Assembly (NCBI RefSeq): GCF_024713975.1
Contig: NC_091104.1
Coordinates: 12,729,580 to 12,793,579 of the forward strand
Direction: 5' to 3'
DNA length: 64,000 bases
DNA from: Paralichthys olivaceus
Lineage: Eukaryota; Chordata; Actinopteri; Pleuronectiformes; Paralichthyidae
Shown here in pieces: positions 12,401 through 24,288 of this stretch; the stretch's first letter is position 1; every line of letters begins with the position of its first letter. Made by a program: the position numbers and the translations under genes. A model generated the notes under the pieces. It saw only the letters and a program-made list of their open reading frames with translations, had not been told where the DNA came from and ran no database searches.

Positions 12401-14687
12401 ACCTCCTTTATCTATTAGACATGGCCATTGTTTATGTATGCAACAGCGCTCTCTGGTGACTACAGATGGTAAAGCAGAATTATAAGATCATCTTTGTTCA
12501 GCTTCTGCCCATCCACCTGTACTACTGCTCATTGACGGAGACACAGTCAGATGGGGGCAAAACTGCTGCATGATAACAGTGATAAGAAAGAGTTTTTGAA
12601 TGATTCAAATATATAGTTATGGTTGGTTGTTTAAATATTTTCTATTAGAGTTGTGTGGCCAGTGCCCTATTTCATGCTGTGAAATTCTATTTAAAAAGGT
12701 CTATAAATAGAATCTTACCACAAGGCTTGTTCTTACATTATAGGCTGACTTTTAATTGGTTTGGCATTGGAGGTTTTGAAAGAATGAAATACTTTGAGTA
12801 CTGAAGTCTGAGGGGAACCAACTTTTTGATGGATAGCAGAATAAAAAGTGTGTGAGTGACAGTTATGGATTCCCAGATGCTCCACGGAATAATTTACAGA
12901 ATAAATTTGCCAAAGTTTTGAAAATGCATAAACTATATTATGTTTGCTTATGAAATTATGGTCGAATTCAATAGATCTGTTTACTCATTTTACACCTCTG
13001 ATTATTGTAAATATCCCTCCTTTTAAAATGTGCCACTGATTTCTATTCATAATAGATAAATACAATAAAATAATCTAAAGTGTGTTTGTCTGTTTCTACC
13101 ATAGTGGCAGTTCATCTCATATGTTGTCGGATGTGACAAAAAATGGGGAATAGCCATTTAACTGCAGGTATGTGCATATGAGTATGATTTATCTGCTCTG
13201 CCATTATATAGTAGGCTTACAATATTCAACACTTATTCTCATATAGTGACATTGTATATGTGGATGTATGAACAGTTCTAATGTAGGAGGATAAATGCAC
13301 AACAGCATGGGGAGCTCTAACCCACTGCATTCTCACTTCATGTGATATTTTTAACTCCTCCTTCTCCATCATGTTGCTTTAATTAGTAGTTTGCAGGATG
13401 CATATTAGACAACACAATATGTTTTAGTTTAAAGTTTAAAACTATAAGATCTGCACAGCCGTTAATGGTCAATTTATATGTCTGAGCATGATTCATGAAT
13501 ATCAACAAGGAACCCACACGCAGCACATTACCACCACACAGGAGAAATCAGAGCGGTGGAGATAGAAAATGATAATGCTTGGACGACAATCTGAAGAGGA
13601 CAGATTGTTACTTTATGCACGGAAACAGTGTTAAGCCCGAATGCTCGTGGGAGCACTGAGATTAAGGATGATTTCATTAGTCTGTCAATTGCACTGGGGC
13701 CTCATTTATAAAAGAATCAGGTTCACTGTTTAATTCTGTGCAAAAGGAAATAATTCAAGTTTGGATTTATGAAAATGTATTTGTGATTTCCTTATAGAAC
13801 CTCCACCAAAACAACGAGCTGTAAATGAAAGAAGGTCTTGTGAATTTTCTCTTTCCTTCTTTATACTATCTTTAATGCTTTCTCGAATGACTCAGACAAT
13901 CAGACAATACTAATTAGAAAATTAGTTTGGAGAGAGTGACGCTGAGCAATTTGAATATAAAGATATTTCAGTGTTAAAATTCAAAACATGTTTCCAGCTA
14001 AGATTCCAAGTTTAAAGGCCACTAGGTTACCTCATTTATTATCAACTCTGTGATTAGATTTGAGACATTTTATCTTCTAATCTCACGGTTTGATATGAAA
14101 GTTCACTGGATTCGAATATTACTGCGAATTCCATTTTGTAAACAAGTCCTGGGGGCATCTGGAATCATCTGGCACAACTACAAAGAGTGAATTACACACT
14201 GGGGGCAGGAAATGGGAGAGTGTGTTTATCACTAATTAACTAATAACCACCTCTGAGGGGCTCAGCTTCATAATCATTATCTGCATTAAAGAGACAAAAC
14301 GACTGAGGAAAATGAAGGCAGCTGCGGATGAGACTCTCTATGTGTGTTGTTGTCATTAAATTCCACCATAAATGAGGAAGAGCTCAAACACCACATTCCG
14401 TTTTTTACAGGTTGTTATTGATCTCAAGTCATTAACGAATCATTGTTTTATAAAAGCTGCAGGAATTATTATTATTAATAATAATAATGATCATAAATAA
14501 TTATCATAATGTTCCCTTTATATTCTTATAGAGTAAAAGTTATTTAAACTGGCAGTGCTTCATAAGAGTTTTTTAGAAGTGTGCCATTCAAATAGAGAAA
14601 CTTGACTTCTACATTTGAATAAACATTTTGATAATTTTGATTTTACAGGAGATTTTAACCTTTTTTGGTTTTATATTATGACAACAG
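9497..14687. other. gene-poor stretch (probably intron or upstream DNA of the minus-strand gene)
   Basis: Further 5' exons of the minus-strand gene should lie here or beyond, but I could not pick one out with confidence. A short (ATT)n/(AAT)n stretch lies near 14468-14490. A plus-strand open stretch at about 9936-10067 reads protein-like for some 43 codons and then stops; I do not recognise it. Confidence 0.4.
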
Positions 14688-14905
14688 TCCATCCATCCGA
14701 TATCTACACAATTTTATCCTTTACGGGTCACGGGGGACACCGGAACCGATCCCAGCTGACATTGAGCGGTGGGGTAGACAGATCCCCAGTCCATCACAGG
14801 GACGACATACAGAGACAAACAACCATTCACGCTCACATTAACACAGTCAATTCAGAGTCTCCAGTCAACCTAATCCCCAATCTGCATGTCGTTGAGATTT
14901 ACATG
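14688..14905 (+). repeat. dispersed fish repeat (CCATCCATCC ... CAGTCCATCACAGGG type)
   Basis: The block contains, in order, CCATCCATCCGATATC, GATCCCAGCTGACATTGAGC, CCCAGTCCATCACAGGGACG, AACCATTCACGCTCACAT and CTAATCCCCAATCTGCATG. These pieces in this order are the signature of a very abundant bony-fish interspersed repeat. The copy is diverged and loses similarity before the usual GGAGGAAGCC end. A 107-codon frame here is repeat sequence, not a gene. Confidence 0.85.
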
Positions 14906-17129
14906 TTCAGTGGGGGGGTAATGAGAAAGGTAGATTAACACCTGTTGAAACCTGTATATTATGTTTTTAGAATAATATGCAGTATATTCCACAAGCATTC
15001 TGTCATTTATTCTGGACGTGTTCCACATTAAGCGCAGTAAAGTGATGATGATGATGGTTTGAAGATCAAATAAGACACCGGAGCTGAGAAGACATCCTCG
15101 TGTGTCTGCTCAGGTTTTCACTAATATCCCTTGTAACTGGATTTTTAATTACATTGTCCTTACTCAGAGCGCCAGACGAGCTGGTTGGTCATAAATCCTG
15201 GTTGTGCATGATAATGTAGATGGATCTGACTGAAACATAAATCAAAATGTTCCCTAACTTCTAGATTTCTGGAGAGAAAAGTACGCAGCATATTTTTATT
15301 GCCACAACAAAGCACATTGATATTCTAACTTCATATTTTTTTATGTTTAAGAAAAAAAGTGTGGTAAATTTTATGTCCTGTTTCACCTGGAGTAAACAAG
15401 GCAGTAAGTGAGCACTCTCTCTCTCTAATTTAGAAGCATCTGGTGCCAAGAAAATGTTTTTGTTCTGTTGCAGATTTCTGGTTCTATCTTGGGCTAATTT
15501 ATGTTCTTTTCATTTTTATTCATTTATATATTTGTATTACTTTTATTGATTTCTGCCCATTTTAGAAAAAATTATTGTTTTCAAAAACAATGCTCATCTC
15601 ACTAGAGGATTTTTCTCAGTAGTGACCTTCAACTCCACAGTTGGTGCAACCTGCATCATCAAGTCATTAATATCCAGATTTAAACTCAAACCTCCATAGT
15701 GTGTTTTTTGTGTTGTTGGACAAACATGTTTTAAACAGGAGTCTCTACAAGAGAGGAAAATTTGAAGGACGGACACAGTGAGTGGGCGAGCTGTAAGGAA
15801 AGATCTAGCAGCCTCATGATCTTATTAATGTATTTTTGCTCAAATAAAATTGGTACATCAATGCATCTCCCGGTTGCCATGGCTACAGCCGATCCTCTCT
15901 GTGCATATGTAGTGTGACGACTGGTGTGAAGCCACAGAGGGACCAATTATCTCTCTCTGAATAAAGGTGGTGTACGCCATATTCCTCGCCGCGCCTCAGA
16001 TACATGTAAAGTGAAGGTCATAAGTTGTAATTGTGCAGATTGTAAGGATGTTAGTGGAATGAGAATGATGCAGAGAACAAATGGAGGATGGTAGTTTAGA
16101 ACGAAGGTGTCCGTCCTTCATTGGAGCATGAATGAACCGAGTTTGTCACGAGTTACGTCATGTTGTACAATCGGTTCAGTATAAATAAAATCATTGAACA
16201 ATGCTATTACTAGATCTATAGTGCTACAGCAAGTGAATTAAGCATTTATCTTCTACTCAAATGTTTAGCGTTGTTATTTTCAACCTATTCAACCACGAGT
16301 GTGAGCTGTAGCAGCGATGTCATTTTCTCAGGTACGTGCAGATTATGAACATTTAGATAATCATTCCTCTTTCTTTCCTTCATTTCCTCTACCAGACTGT
16401 GAATGACCATTACCATGATGGAAGCAATGGTGCAATTGAATCACTGCCTTTGTCACCGAGACAACTGAAGTGGGTTGTACTTGAAAGAAGAGGTTCATTA
16501 TGTTTCTGTCAATGACCTGATTCAAAAAAATGTTCATCAAAATGTTCTCTCTTCTTAATCAAAATCAACTCTTTGTGTCATTTGCATGTGCTGGTCAAAT
16601 AAAGCTAAAATAAATTCATGGCTGTACATTAGTAAGAGAACATTACATTCAGCAAACAGACACTAATCAACCCTCATTTAACACTGGTCGGTGAAACATG
16701 ATGAACATGAATGGAAACACTCAGGAGGAAGTGTGTGTGTGTAATTATCTCCATGGGCATTTTGTGGAAAATTGCTTGTCATATTTTGACAGTCGCTCTT
16801 TAAAAACCTGAGACATGAGACTAATTTTAAAGAGTAGGTACATTTTTCCCGGCAGGTCCTTGTCCAGACTAAGTGAGTAGGTGCCTCTTAAAGTTACCAA
16901 TGTACTCCTGCAATATCTGCTGGCCTGCAACTCTTCAAATAGAGCTCAGGGTTCTGCTGAGTCCGTCCTTTTAAACCCAGGAGTCTTTTTCTACTGTGTG
17001 GTGACTAGAAATCCAGAATTAGACTTTTACTTGAATTTACATGTAATTGTGAAGACGTACTATAACATATTCTTTTTCACTTCCTGATTCCAATTCCTGG
17101 ACTAAAATAAATAACTATTTAAATAACAT
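14906..17129. other. intergenic, no gene seen
   Basis: AT-rich sequence with only short unrelated frames. No repeat family or RNA gene recognised. Confidence 0.45.
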
Positions 17130-17300
17130 ATTTTAACGGCTGAATGCTACGAACCCTGTATGGAGGTGATGATTGCTGTCATTGTTGGCCTGGCTAAGAT
17201 TTTAAAAAAAAACGTCTGCTTCTGTTCCTCCTTGTTTGCCTTGAAATATTGCTGACATTTTCTCTAGCTAATGCTACGCTACCAGAAAACACATCCTTTA
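17130..17300 (+). repeat. diverged dispersed repeat, copy A (partner near 36.9 kb)
   Basis: GAATGCTACGAACCCTGTAT followed by GATGATTGCTGTCATTG and TTGAAATATTGCTGACATT parallels GTATGCTACTAACCCTGTAT, GATGATTGCTGTTATTGG and ATGAAATATTGCAGAATCG at 36.9-37.1 kb. The matches are in the same order and orientation, so these are two diverged copies of one family. The class is not recognised. Confidence 0.6.
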
Positions 17301-17809
17301 ATTGGCACAGTTTTGCCAGTGGCAGAACAGCACAACTGCTGTTTTAGAACAACATAGTGCACAGATTAATTAATGGTTTGGTTCAGAAGCCATTGGCTGA
17401 CTGGGCTGCAGCTGAGATCTGGAGGAAATTTAGGTATATTTATTTATTACCACAGCAAGGCCCCAGTAAGAGAATCAGGACATGAGAAATAAACGACTTC
17501 TTCAGCTTTGAATAACTGTGATGACTACACTCGCTCACCAGAGTTAATGGAACACCTAGAGACAACCTCCTTGCTGTTATCCTAGAGGGCATCTGGACGG
17601 CTCATTGTGGCACACAAAAGACCGGGGCCAGAGTGATGACATGGCTCAGTGTGAAAATCCTCTGCTGCTGCTGGGGTGAGGCTTTTCCCTCAGAGTCAGG
17701 GACACACACACACAGCGTGTGGTGAGTTGTTGTCAGCTGTCATGTGATATTCAAGTGTCCTCTTCAACTGCTTACACACATGCACTGGAATATAGATATT
17801 TTCCTGTAA

Positions 17810-18210
17810 TGTAAGTCAGTTACTCAAGACATTTTCTGGAACATTTCCTGCCATCACACCAAGTAAAAGTTCAGAGTGTGGGAATACAGCGGGAAAGTAA
17901 GCGCAGCAGAGCAAGCCAGTGGCCGCGTGGACGACACTGCTAACACACGAGGGACGTAAAACTGAACAAAATCCCCAAAAGAATGCAAATATCTCAGCAG
18001 GAAACAGAAGAACTACATACCAATGAAGACACCAATGAATTTGGAAAGACAACAAGGTTTAAGAGCTTTTGGTGATAAGGGCTGATGTTGGTGTTGATGA
18101 ACTGTTAACATGAACACGTGATGGTCCTGGTTCCTTCATGGTAAACCCAGGGCTCACCCCCTCACTCCTTTTCCTGTTGTTGTGAGCATGTCTGGTTCGT
18201 GCAATTTCCT
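17810..18210 (+). repeat. dispersed fish repeat, long copy (partner at 23.3 kb)
   Basis: The block runs through CAAGACATTTTCTGGAACAT, GGCCGCGTGGACGACACTGC, GAGGGACGTAAAACTGAACA and AATGAAGACACCAATGAATT to TTTTGGTGATAAGGGCTGATG and GAACACGTGATGG. Its last third matches 23.3-23.5 kb. I recognise it as a known type of fish interspersed repeat but cannot name its class. A 79-codon minus-strand frame here is not supported as a gene. Confidence 0.65.
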
Positions 18211-21200
18211 GCTGCGTTCTTCATATATGAAAGAACTCTAAAAATGTCAGGACCCAATTTTCTGGTGTTCATGTTTTAAAACGGCTTTCAACTCAACCTG
18301 CAGGGGGTTTCCGACTTCCTGACTATTTCATAGATGCAGGAATGAACTCCATCAGAATCGTGTTAACTGGTGGGAATTCCTGCTGCAAATCATCAACCTC
18401 ATGCTCCTCAGATGAAATCAAAGCCGCCACACTCTGAACTCTTTCCTTGAGAGGCCTATGGACGCACCACCACTGCACATACATCGTGACTTTGATGGAT
18501 CAGAGAATTAACAACTTTGACTCCTCTGGGCTATAAGGTCCTTTGCAGAGGCAATTGACCCGGCACTGAGCGCCAGGGGGAGGCAGGGGCCTCGCAAGCC
18601 AACTTTATTACTGTTTGATAGTCGTAGCTGTCTGACTGATAGGGAGGCACATGCTGCCCTGGTGAAGAAATCTCTGAAAGGGCGAGCAGGAGCATTCAGT
18701 CTATTAGAGGGACAGACAGGCGGGACTCAGGAGAGCTGCCCCCAAACTGGACCTCGCTTCTCTGTGGAACCACAGAAGAAAATCACTGGATGCTGTCCCA
18801 CTATTGTTGGTATTACACTCCACCCACTGAATGTCAACTGCGACGAACAAAGATGTGACAATCTTCTGATGTCATCATCCATCTGTGTCCTCTGCTGACA
18901 CTAATGAAACTGTAGAACTCTAAAAGCTAAGATCAATTTATGATATTCACGAGGAGCGGTGTGGCCTTTTTAAACAGGCCACCCTCCCCTCATGGGACTG
19001 AATACACTGATTCTGTGTGCATGCAAATTCAGATAAAAGTGGATAAACCTGCTCCTCTCTACTGGAGTGATTTAGCTTTAAAAATAACTATAATGTGCCA
19101 TACAGTCCCTCAGCACTGAAACAGGAGGAACTTCCATTAAGAATGGAGACATTTATTCCACATCACTCCCCTTTGATTCAAATTCTCAAGAGGTGCAGAG
19201 CAACAGCTACAAAGCAGCGGTGCTGTGACACTCAATCGCACAAATACAACAGCAGCACTGAAGCAGAGAGCAGGCGACGAACTGCATTAAGGTGTAATCT
19301 GATACATGTGTTTCTAAGAAACCTTTTCTTGGCATCACTAACTTTAATGTTGTGACAGTGGAACCTGTTTGCAATGTGTTGTCTCAGCAGTGAGGGTAAA
19401 CCTGCTTTGAATCTTTGAAGCTTGGCAGGTAGAGTTTCTCACACATTTCTCCTTGAGGCACAACTTTATCTAAATCTTTTGACCAACTTCAAATAATTTC
19501 TCACCTTTTCTTGAGAAATAAAACGCTCCGAGGTAAATCACCACGGACCGCTCATGTGAATAACAATGGATTTTTTTTTGCGCTCCTTGACTGAGGAGAG
19601 GGCAAACTCCCACCCTCACAGTATATTTATGAGATGCAGTGGAGCTGCCACTATGACACCTTCTCTTTTCACACAGGTGTAATTTAAAGCCTTCACAATT
19701 ATCTCTGCCACTGTATACAGTTATTAGAGCTGAGGAAGCATTCTTAGGTTGCAGAGCTAGCTGTTTCCAAGCAACAAAGTGATACGGCTTCAACTTTACA
19801 GGAATTATAATTAGGTTGTACGTCAATCAAACCAGTCTTTTCCTTCCCATCGCAGCACATGGACTTAACAAAGGAAATGACACGCTGACTCAAGATTTCT
19901 TAATTTGGCCTTGAGCTCTGTGTTTCATCTTCAGTTGTGATTAATAGAAAGACAATCATCACATTAATCCAATGTTGTGTAGTGCAGGATTACAAACTGT
20001 GTGCAGAATTTAAATTGAAAGAAGCATGCTGGGTACAGTGGAGAAGGATCCTGACTGAGTTACTGCTGCGATGGACTTTGTGTTCCTGCTTTCATGGTGA
20101 GATGAAAAGCAGCTTTCATCCTGAAAACGGTTCAGATCTGGTTTAATATCATCAACTACTGCTGCTAACAGGGTGTTTTCTCTGCTGATTATCAATACAA
20201 TCTACAGGCAAGATATAAACAATGCAACGTGTTTTCCACACGTTGTGCGATGACACGAATTTGTTAAAAAATACAGCAGTGTCAGTGATTCTTCAGCATT
20301 TCTGTTCCAGAACTGAGGAAACACTCAAAGGTCACTCAGCAGGCGCACTGCCAAAGCTTTGCACTGCTCGCTGCGAGGAAAACACGAGTGCAGAGACAGA
20401 AACGAAAACCAACAAGCTCAGCGAGCACCTGATGGATGTGCGTTCCTTCATAACCAATGAGGCCTCACTGGAGCTTCAGCAATAATGAGGGAGAAATGAG
20501 CTGAACATTAGGTTTGCAAAACTCCCAATGCCATTTGGAAAAGATGGCTTCTTCACTGGAAAGACGACTGCTGGCATGAACATCAAACCCAGCATGAGTC
20601 ATCGTTGAGTGGATTTTTCTCCCCCCTGTAGTTTCGAGTAACAAAAAGAAAATGTTTCAAACTTTAAAAGCTGTGAAGACTGTGAGTTATTCTTGAGAGT
20701 GACAGAAAATAAAGATGCCATTAAAAATGCAATTCATGTTTCTATCCTGCCGAGGTAAATGTTTTTTCTTTTACATTTCCCAAAGTTTCATGCTGTTTTT
20801 ATATGTTTGTCCATAAATTCATCAGATTCATCATCATCTGGCAGTAGTCATGGTTATAACGAGACAGTGATAGGTTGAGTTCTGATTTTGTCATTTTTGG
20901 TATTTGATTAGTATAGTAAAGTCTTTTAATCAGCACACAGCAGGTCAGCTGCAGAAATGTTAAGTAGTACATACAAACTGTCATGCAACTGGTGAAATGG
21001 TAAATTTAGAGCTTTTCTAACACTCAAAGTGTTTTATTGTACGCACAACATCACCCATTCACACGTATTAAGCATTATTATATGCTGTGCTTTTTCTATT
21101 ACACATCCACTCCAGCACAGGGACAGAGTCTTTCACAAGGACGAAACATAATGTATATTGGAGCAGTTTGAGATTGAGCTAACGACCTTCTGGTTGGTGG

Positions 21201-22065
21201 ATGACCTGCTACATCTTGTGATAGATGCCAAACTAAAAAGTCAAAGTACACTTTAAATACATTGGGCTGTGATTGAGGGGAGAAGAGCCAAAACACGTGC
21301 AAATAGTTTTTTCTGTTAGTTTCACTAAATCTAATGTCAAAAAAAGCTGCACAGTATTTGATTATAGTATTTATAGTATTTGTTGAAGGTGATACTGTTT
21401 CCTGAGGCTCAGATTTGTTTTGCAGGTCTCAATACAAATTCTAATAGAATCATCTTAAAATCACTCGGCATCAGCAAGATAGAGAGAGTTAAGAGGTGTG
21501 TTTGTTCATTCTGTGCACACCATGTTTACCTCGCTCACATCCATACTGGAAGTGACCCCCCCCTGTGTTGTTGCCCCTTATAGTGTGGTGATAGTGTAGT
21601 TTTCTTCCGCCTGGGGATTTGTGACTACTCTTTATTTGCTCTCACCATTCTCCTCTAAACAAGCCTTATAGTAACAGCAGCCTCGCTCTCTGTTTCCTCG
21701 CTCCCATTCATCTCCTTCTTTTCATCATATTCATTTCCTCATTAACATCCCGCCCCTCTGGTGTTAGACAACTAATTCCTCCTGTACCTTTTCAACCCAT
21801 TTTTTTAGCTTCGGTCCATTCACCGGAGTCCATTTTCAGTCTGTCTATGCTTCTCCTCTTTTCAGCAGTGGTGAAAGAAATTGTTAGTGAAAAGAAAAAT
21901 GGGAGTGAGATAGAAACAGCAAGAAGACAAAATCAGAATAAAAAGAGCAAGGTCGAACTGTGCCTTCACTATTATGCACATCTGTATGCGTCTCTTTGTG
22001 GGTTCCTGTCAATTAAGTGCAGTTTTCTCCTTGGATTTGCAATTTATGTTTAAGGTCTTGTTTCC
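18211..22065. other. intergenic, no gene seen
   Basis: Short frames of 60-118 codons occur on both strands, but none shows a domain, a signal peptide or splice borders that join into a gene. No RNA gene recognised. Confidence 0.45.
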
Positions 22066-22104
22066 CAGGTTTATTCAGTGTCCCTGAGACACTGAATAAA
22101 CCTG
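22066..22104. repeat. perfect 17-bp inverted repeat (hairpin)
   Basis: The left arm CAGGTTTATTCAGTGTC (22066-22082) is matched perfectly by its reverse complement GACACTGAATAAACCTG (22088-22104) across a 5-nt loop, CCTGA. The arms are too short and the loop too tight for a typical animal microRNA precursor. Confidence 0.95.
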
Positions 22105-23304
22105 ATCCAGTGTGTGGAATGTGTCTCCTCTTCTCATATATGATGTTATTTCCACTGTAATCTTTATATTCACTGTACAGATTTTGTAATTTGTTCACGC
22201 TGAGTATCCTCACTGCACAGGTGATGTTGAAAAAATGAATTCAGGGCAGGGTTTGTATCATTTACGCTGAAATGATAACCCTCGCTCAGAATCTGACAGG
22301 ATGGCTGCCCTGTTGCAACACGGGAGATGGGAAATGACAGAGGAAATTGGGTCCATCACGTCAGTCATAGTTGGAGGAGCGTTGACACTTTCATTATCTG
22401 GAGCCGGTCTGTGTGAGGAGGAAAGTGATGGAAAATTTCAAGAAGGTTATGACTATGATCTCTAAATGTCAGTGAACCGGAGCGGTTCACACGTAACTGT
22501 CTGGAGCAGATGTCGTCTCATTCATAAGTACAGTATGTCGTGGAGCTGGCGGAGCAGCCTCATAAAGCACAGAATGCACCACGAGCGCTATGGGCGAATG
22601 TGTTCTTCTCAGGAATGTTTTATAAATGGTGGCTTGATCTAAGAGGCTGAGTTTATCTTTCCTTGCGTTGGCCTCTTTTCAGCTGTGCGCGTGAATAATT
22701 CATAGCTGGGGACTGTAGTCACTGAGAGGGAGCAGAGAAGAAGCAATATCAACACTGTCTTAACCTTGAGACTGGCAGCCACAGGTTTCCGTCGAAAAGT
22801 CAAATTCAATTAGAAAAGGTGAGTCATATCTTATCCTTCGCATGTACCCTCCTCCCCCGCGGCTCAGCGGAGCACAGGAGGCCATCGTGAGGGGTTTACG
22901 GTGGCAGCAGATAATCGATGATAAATAATGAGCATGTTCTGAAGTGCATCACAACGAGAAGCACACAAGCAACATGGGAATGTGGAATCGTGTGATTGAT
23001 TTAACTGCAGTGGTGCTTAAATACATTAAAAATAACAATGTGATTCCTGTCTGATAACATGAGAACGTTTTAACAATTAAAAAGCAGAGATGTTTATGCT
23101 CCAACTGAACATTTAACCTACTACTGTTAAATATGTTTGTTACAATATATAGTTTCTTATTGTCCTTTTTGGGTGTTTTATTCACTGCTGTCAGACATAC
23201 TCTGAACTCTGAAGTGCTAATGAGAGAATGCAAATGTCCCAGTCAGTTGCTGCTACCATCCCTGGTAAAATGTGGATACAAATATTTCAGGTTTCCAACA
23301 CGTA
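22105..23304. other. intergenic, no gene seen
   Basis: No coding, RNA or named repeat element recognised. Confidence 0.4.
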
Positions 23305-23530
23305 GAAGACTCAGATGAAGACATCAACTCGGAAAGACAGAGAGATTGTCTTTTGGCGATAAGGGCCGATGCAGGTGTCGATGTGCTGTGAACAAAAACA
23401 TGTGATGTCGGCAGCAGAATTGATTCATCAAATCCTGCCTCCAGCTGTAATCAGGCACCACCACTTGTCTGAACAAATATTTTCCTGTTCTTGTGAACAG
23501 GTCTGTGAACGGCAAACACACTTTTCATGT
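23305..23530 (+). repeat. dispersed fish repeat, short copy (partner at 17.8-18.2 kb)
   Basis: GATGAAGACATCAACTCGG, AAAGACAGAGAGATTGTCT, TTTGGCGATAAGGGCCGATG and AAAACATGTGATG follow the same order and spacing as the end of the 17.8-18.2 kb element. TTTTCCTGTTCTTGTGAAC then parallels TTTTCCTGTTGTTGTGAGC there. The first part of the element is missing. Confidence 0.65.
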
Positions 23531-23788
23531 CTGGAAATGTCTTAAGTCAATCTGTTCATCAAGGCTTTGAGCTCTATTTTCTGTCTTCTGATGACTTCTA
23601 CTTGAAGGCTGATTGATTTAGGGCAATCTGTGAAAAAAGCCAATAAAATGCATTAGTGATCAACGATTACAATGACTTGCCCTAAAAAGCTTGTTGAAGA
23701 GACATTACAGACTGGCTGTGTAGAAGAGGCTAGTTACCAGAGATTTCTATGGTCATTTAGAATAACAGCACAACTATCATATCTTTAT

Positions 23789-24030
23789 TACCTCTGATGA
23801 GGAGGTTGTGTTTTTGTCACCATCTATGTATTGGTTGGTTTGTTTGTCATCTGAAAGGATTTCCATGAAACTTGATGGAAAGATGCCACATGGACCAAGA
23901 AAAGACCAATTTCGGAGCAGATCTGGACAAACAGCAGATCCAGGATTTTGTTTATTATGTTTTTTGACATTTAAACATTTTACCAAGGGAACAATTCATG
24001 GATCGTGATGAAAAAAAATATTTATGGGAC
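23789..24030 (+). repeat. dispersed fish repeat (GATTTCCATGAAACTTGATGG type), copy 1
   Basis: Contains GAGGAGGTTGTGTTTTTGTC, GGATTTCCATGAAACTTGAT, GGAGCAGATCTGGACAAAC and a region ending TCATGGATCGTGATGAAAAA. These are the conserved blocks of a widespread bony-fish repeat. Fragments of the same family occur at 31.8 and 63.8 kb. Short frames on both strands here are repeat sequence. Confidence 0.75.
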
Positions 24031-24238
24031 TAATAATTAGGATTGTATGTAATATGGTGTGGCTTGATAAAGGGGACTGCCTTGGCAGAGTATGTTGTAT
24101 ACTTCTAGTTTTGATTGTTATTTCATTTGAGTTAAAAAAAAATGCAGAATTTTTGAATGATTCAGATTTACACTTGAAGCTGCTTCTGATCAGCTTCACA
24201 GACCAAACCACTGCTGCTCTTTAAGTCCTCACTCACCC

Positions 24239-24288
24239 AGGGCAATCAGGAATAAACTGTGCAATCTCAGTTTATTCCTGATTGCCCT
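24239..24288. repeat. perfect 21-bp inverted repeat (hairpin, 8-nt loop)
   Basis: The arm at 24239-24259 (beginning AGGGCAATCAGG and ending AATAAACTG) is matched base for base by its reverse complement at 24268-24288, across the loop TGCAATCT. No run of T follows and no gene adjoins. The structure is unusually perfect for unconstrained DNA. Confidence 0.97.

Noticed and set aside
24239..24288. The 21-bp hairpin as a microRNA precursor
   Set aside because: Perfect pairing with an 8-nt loop and a total of 50 bases is too short and too regular for a normal animal precursor, and no flanking pairing extends it.
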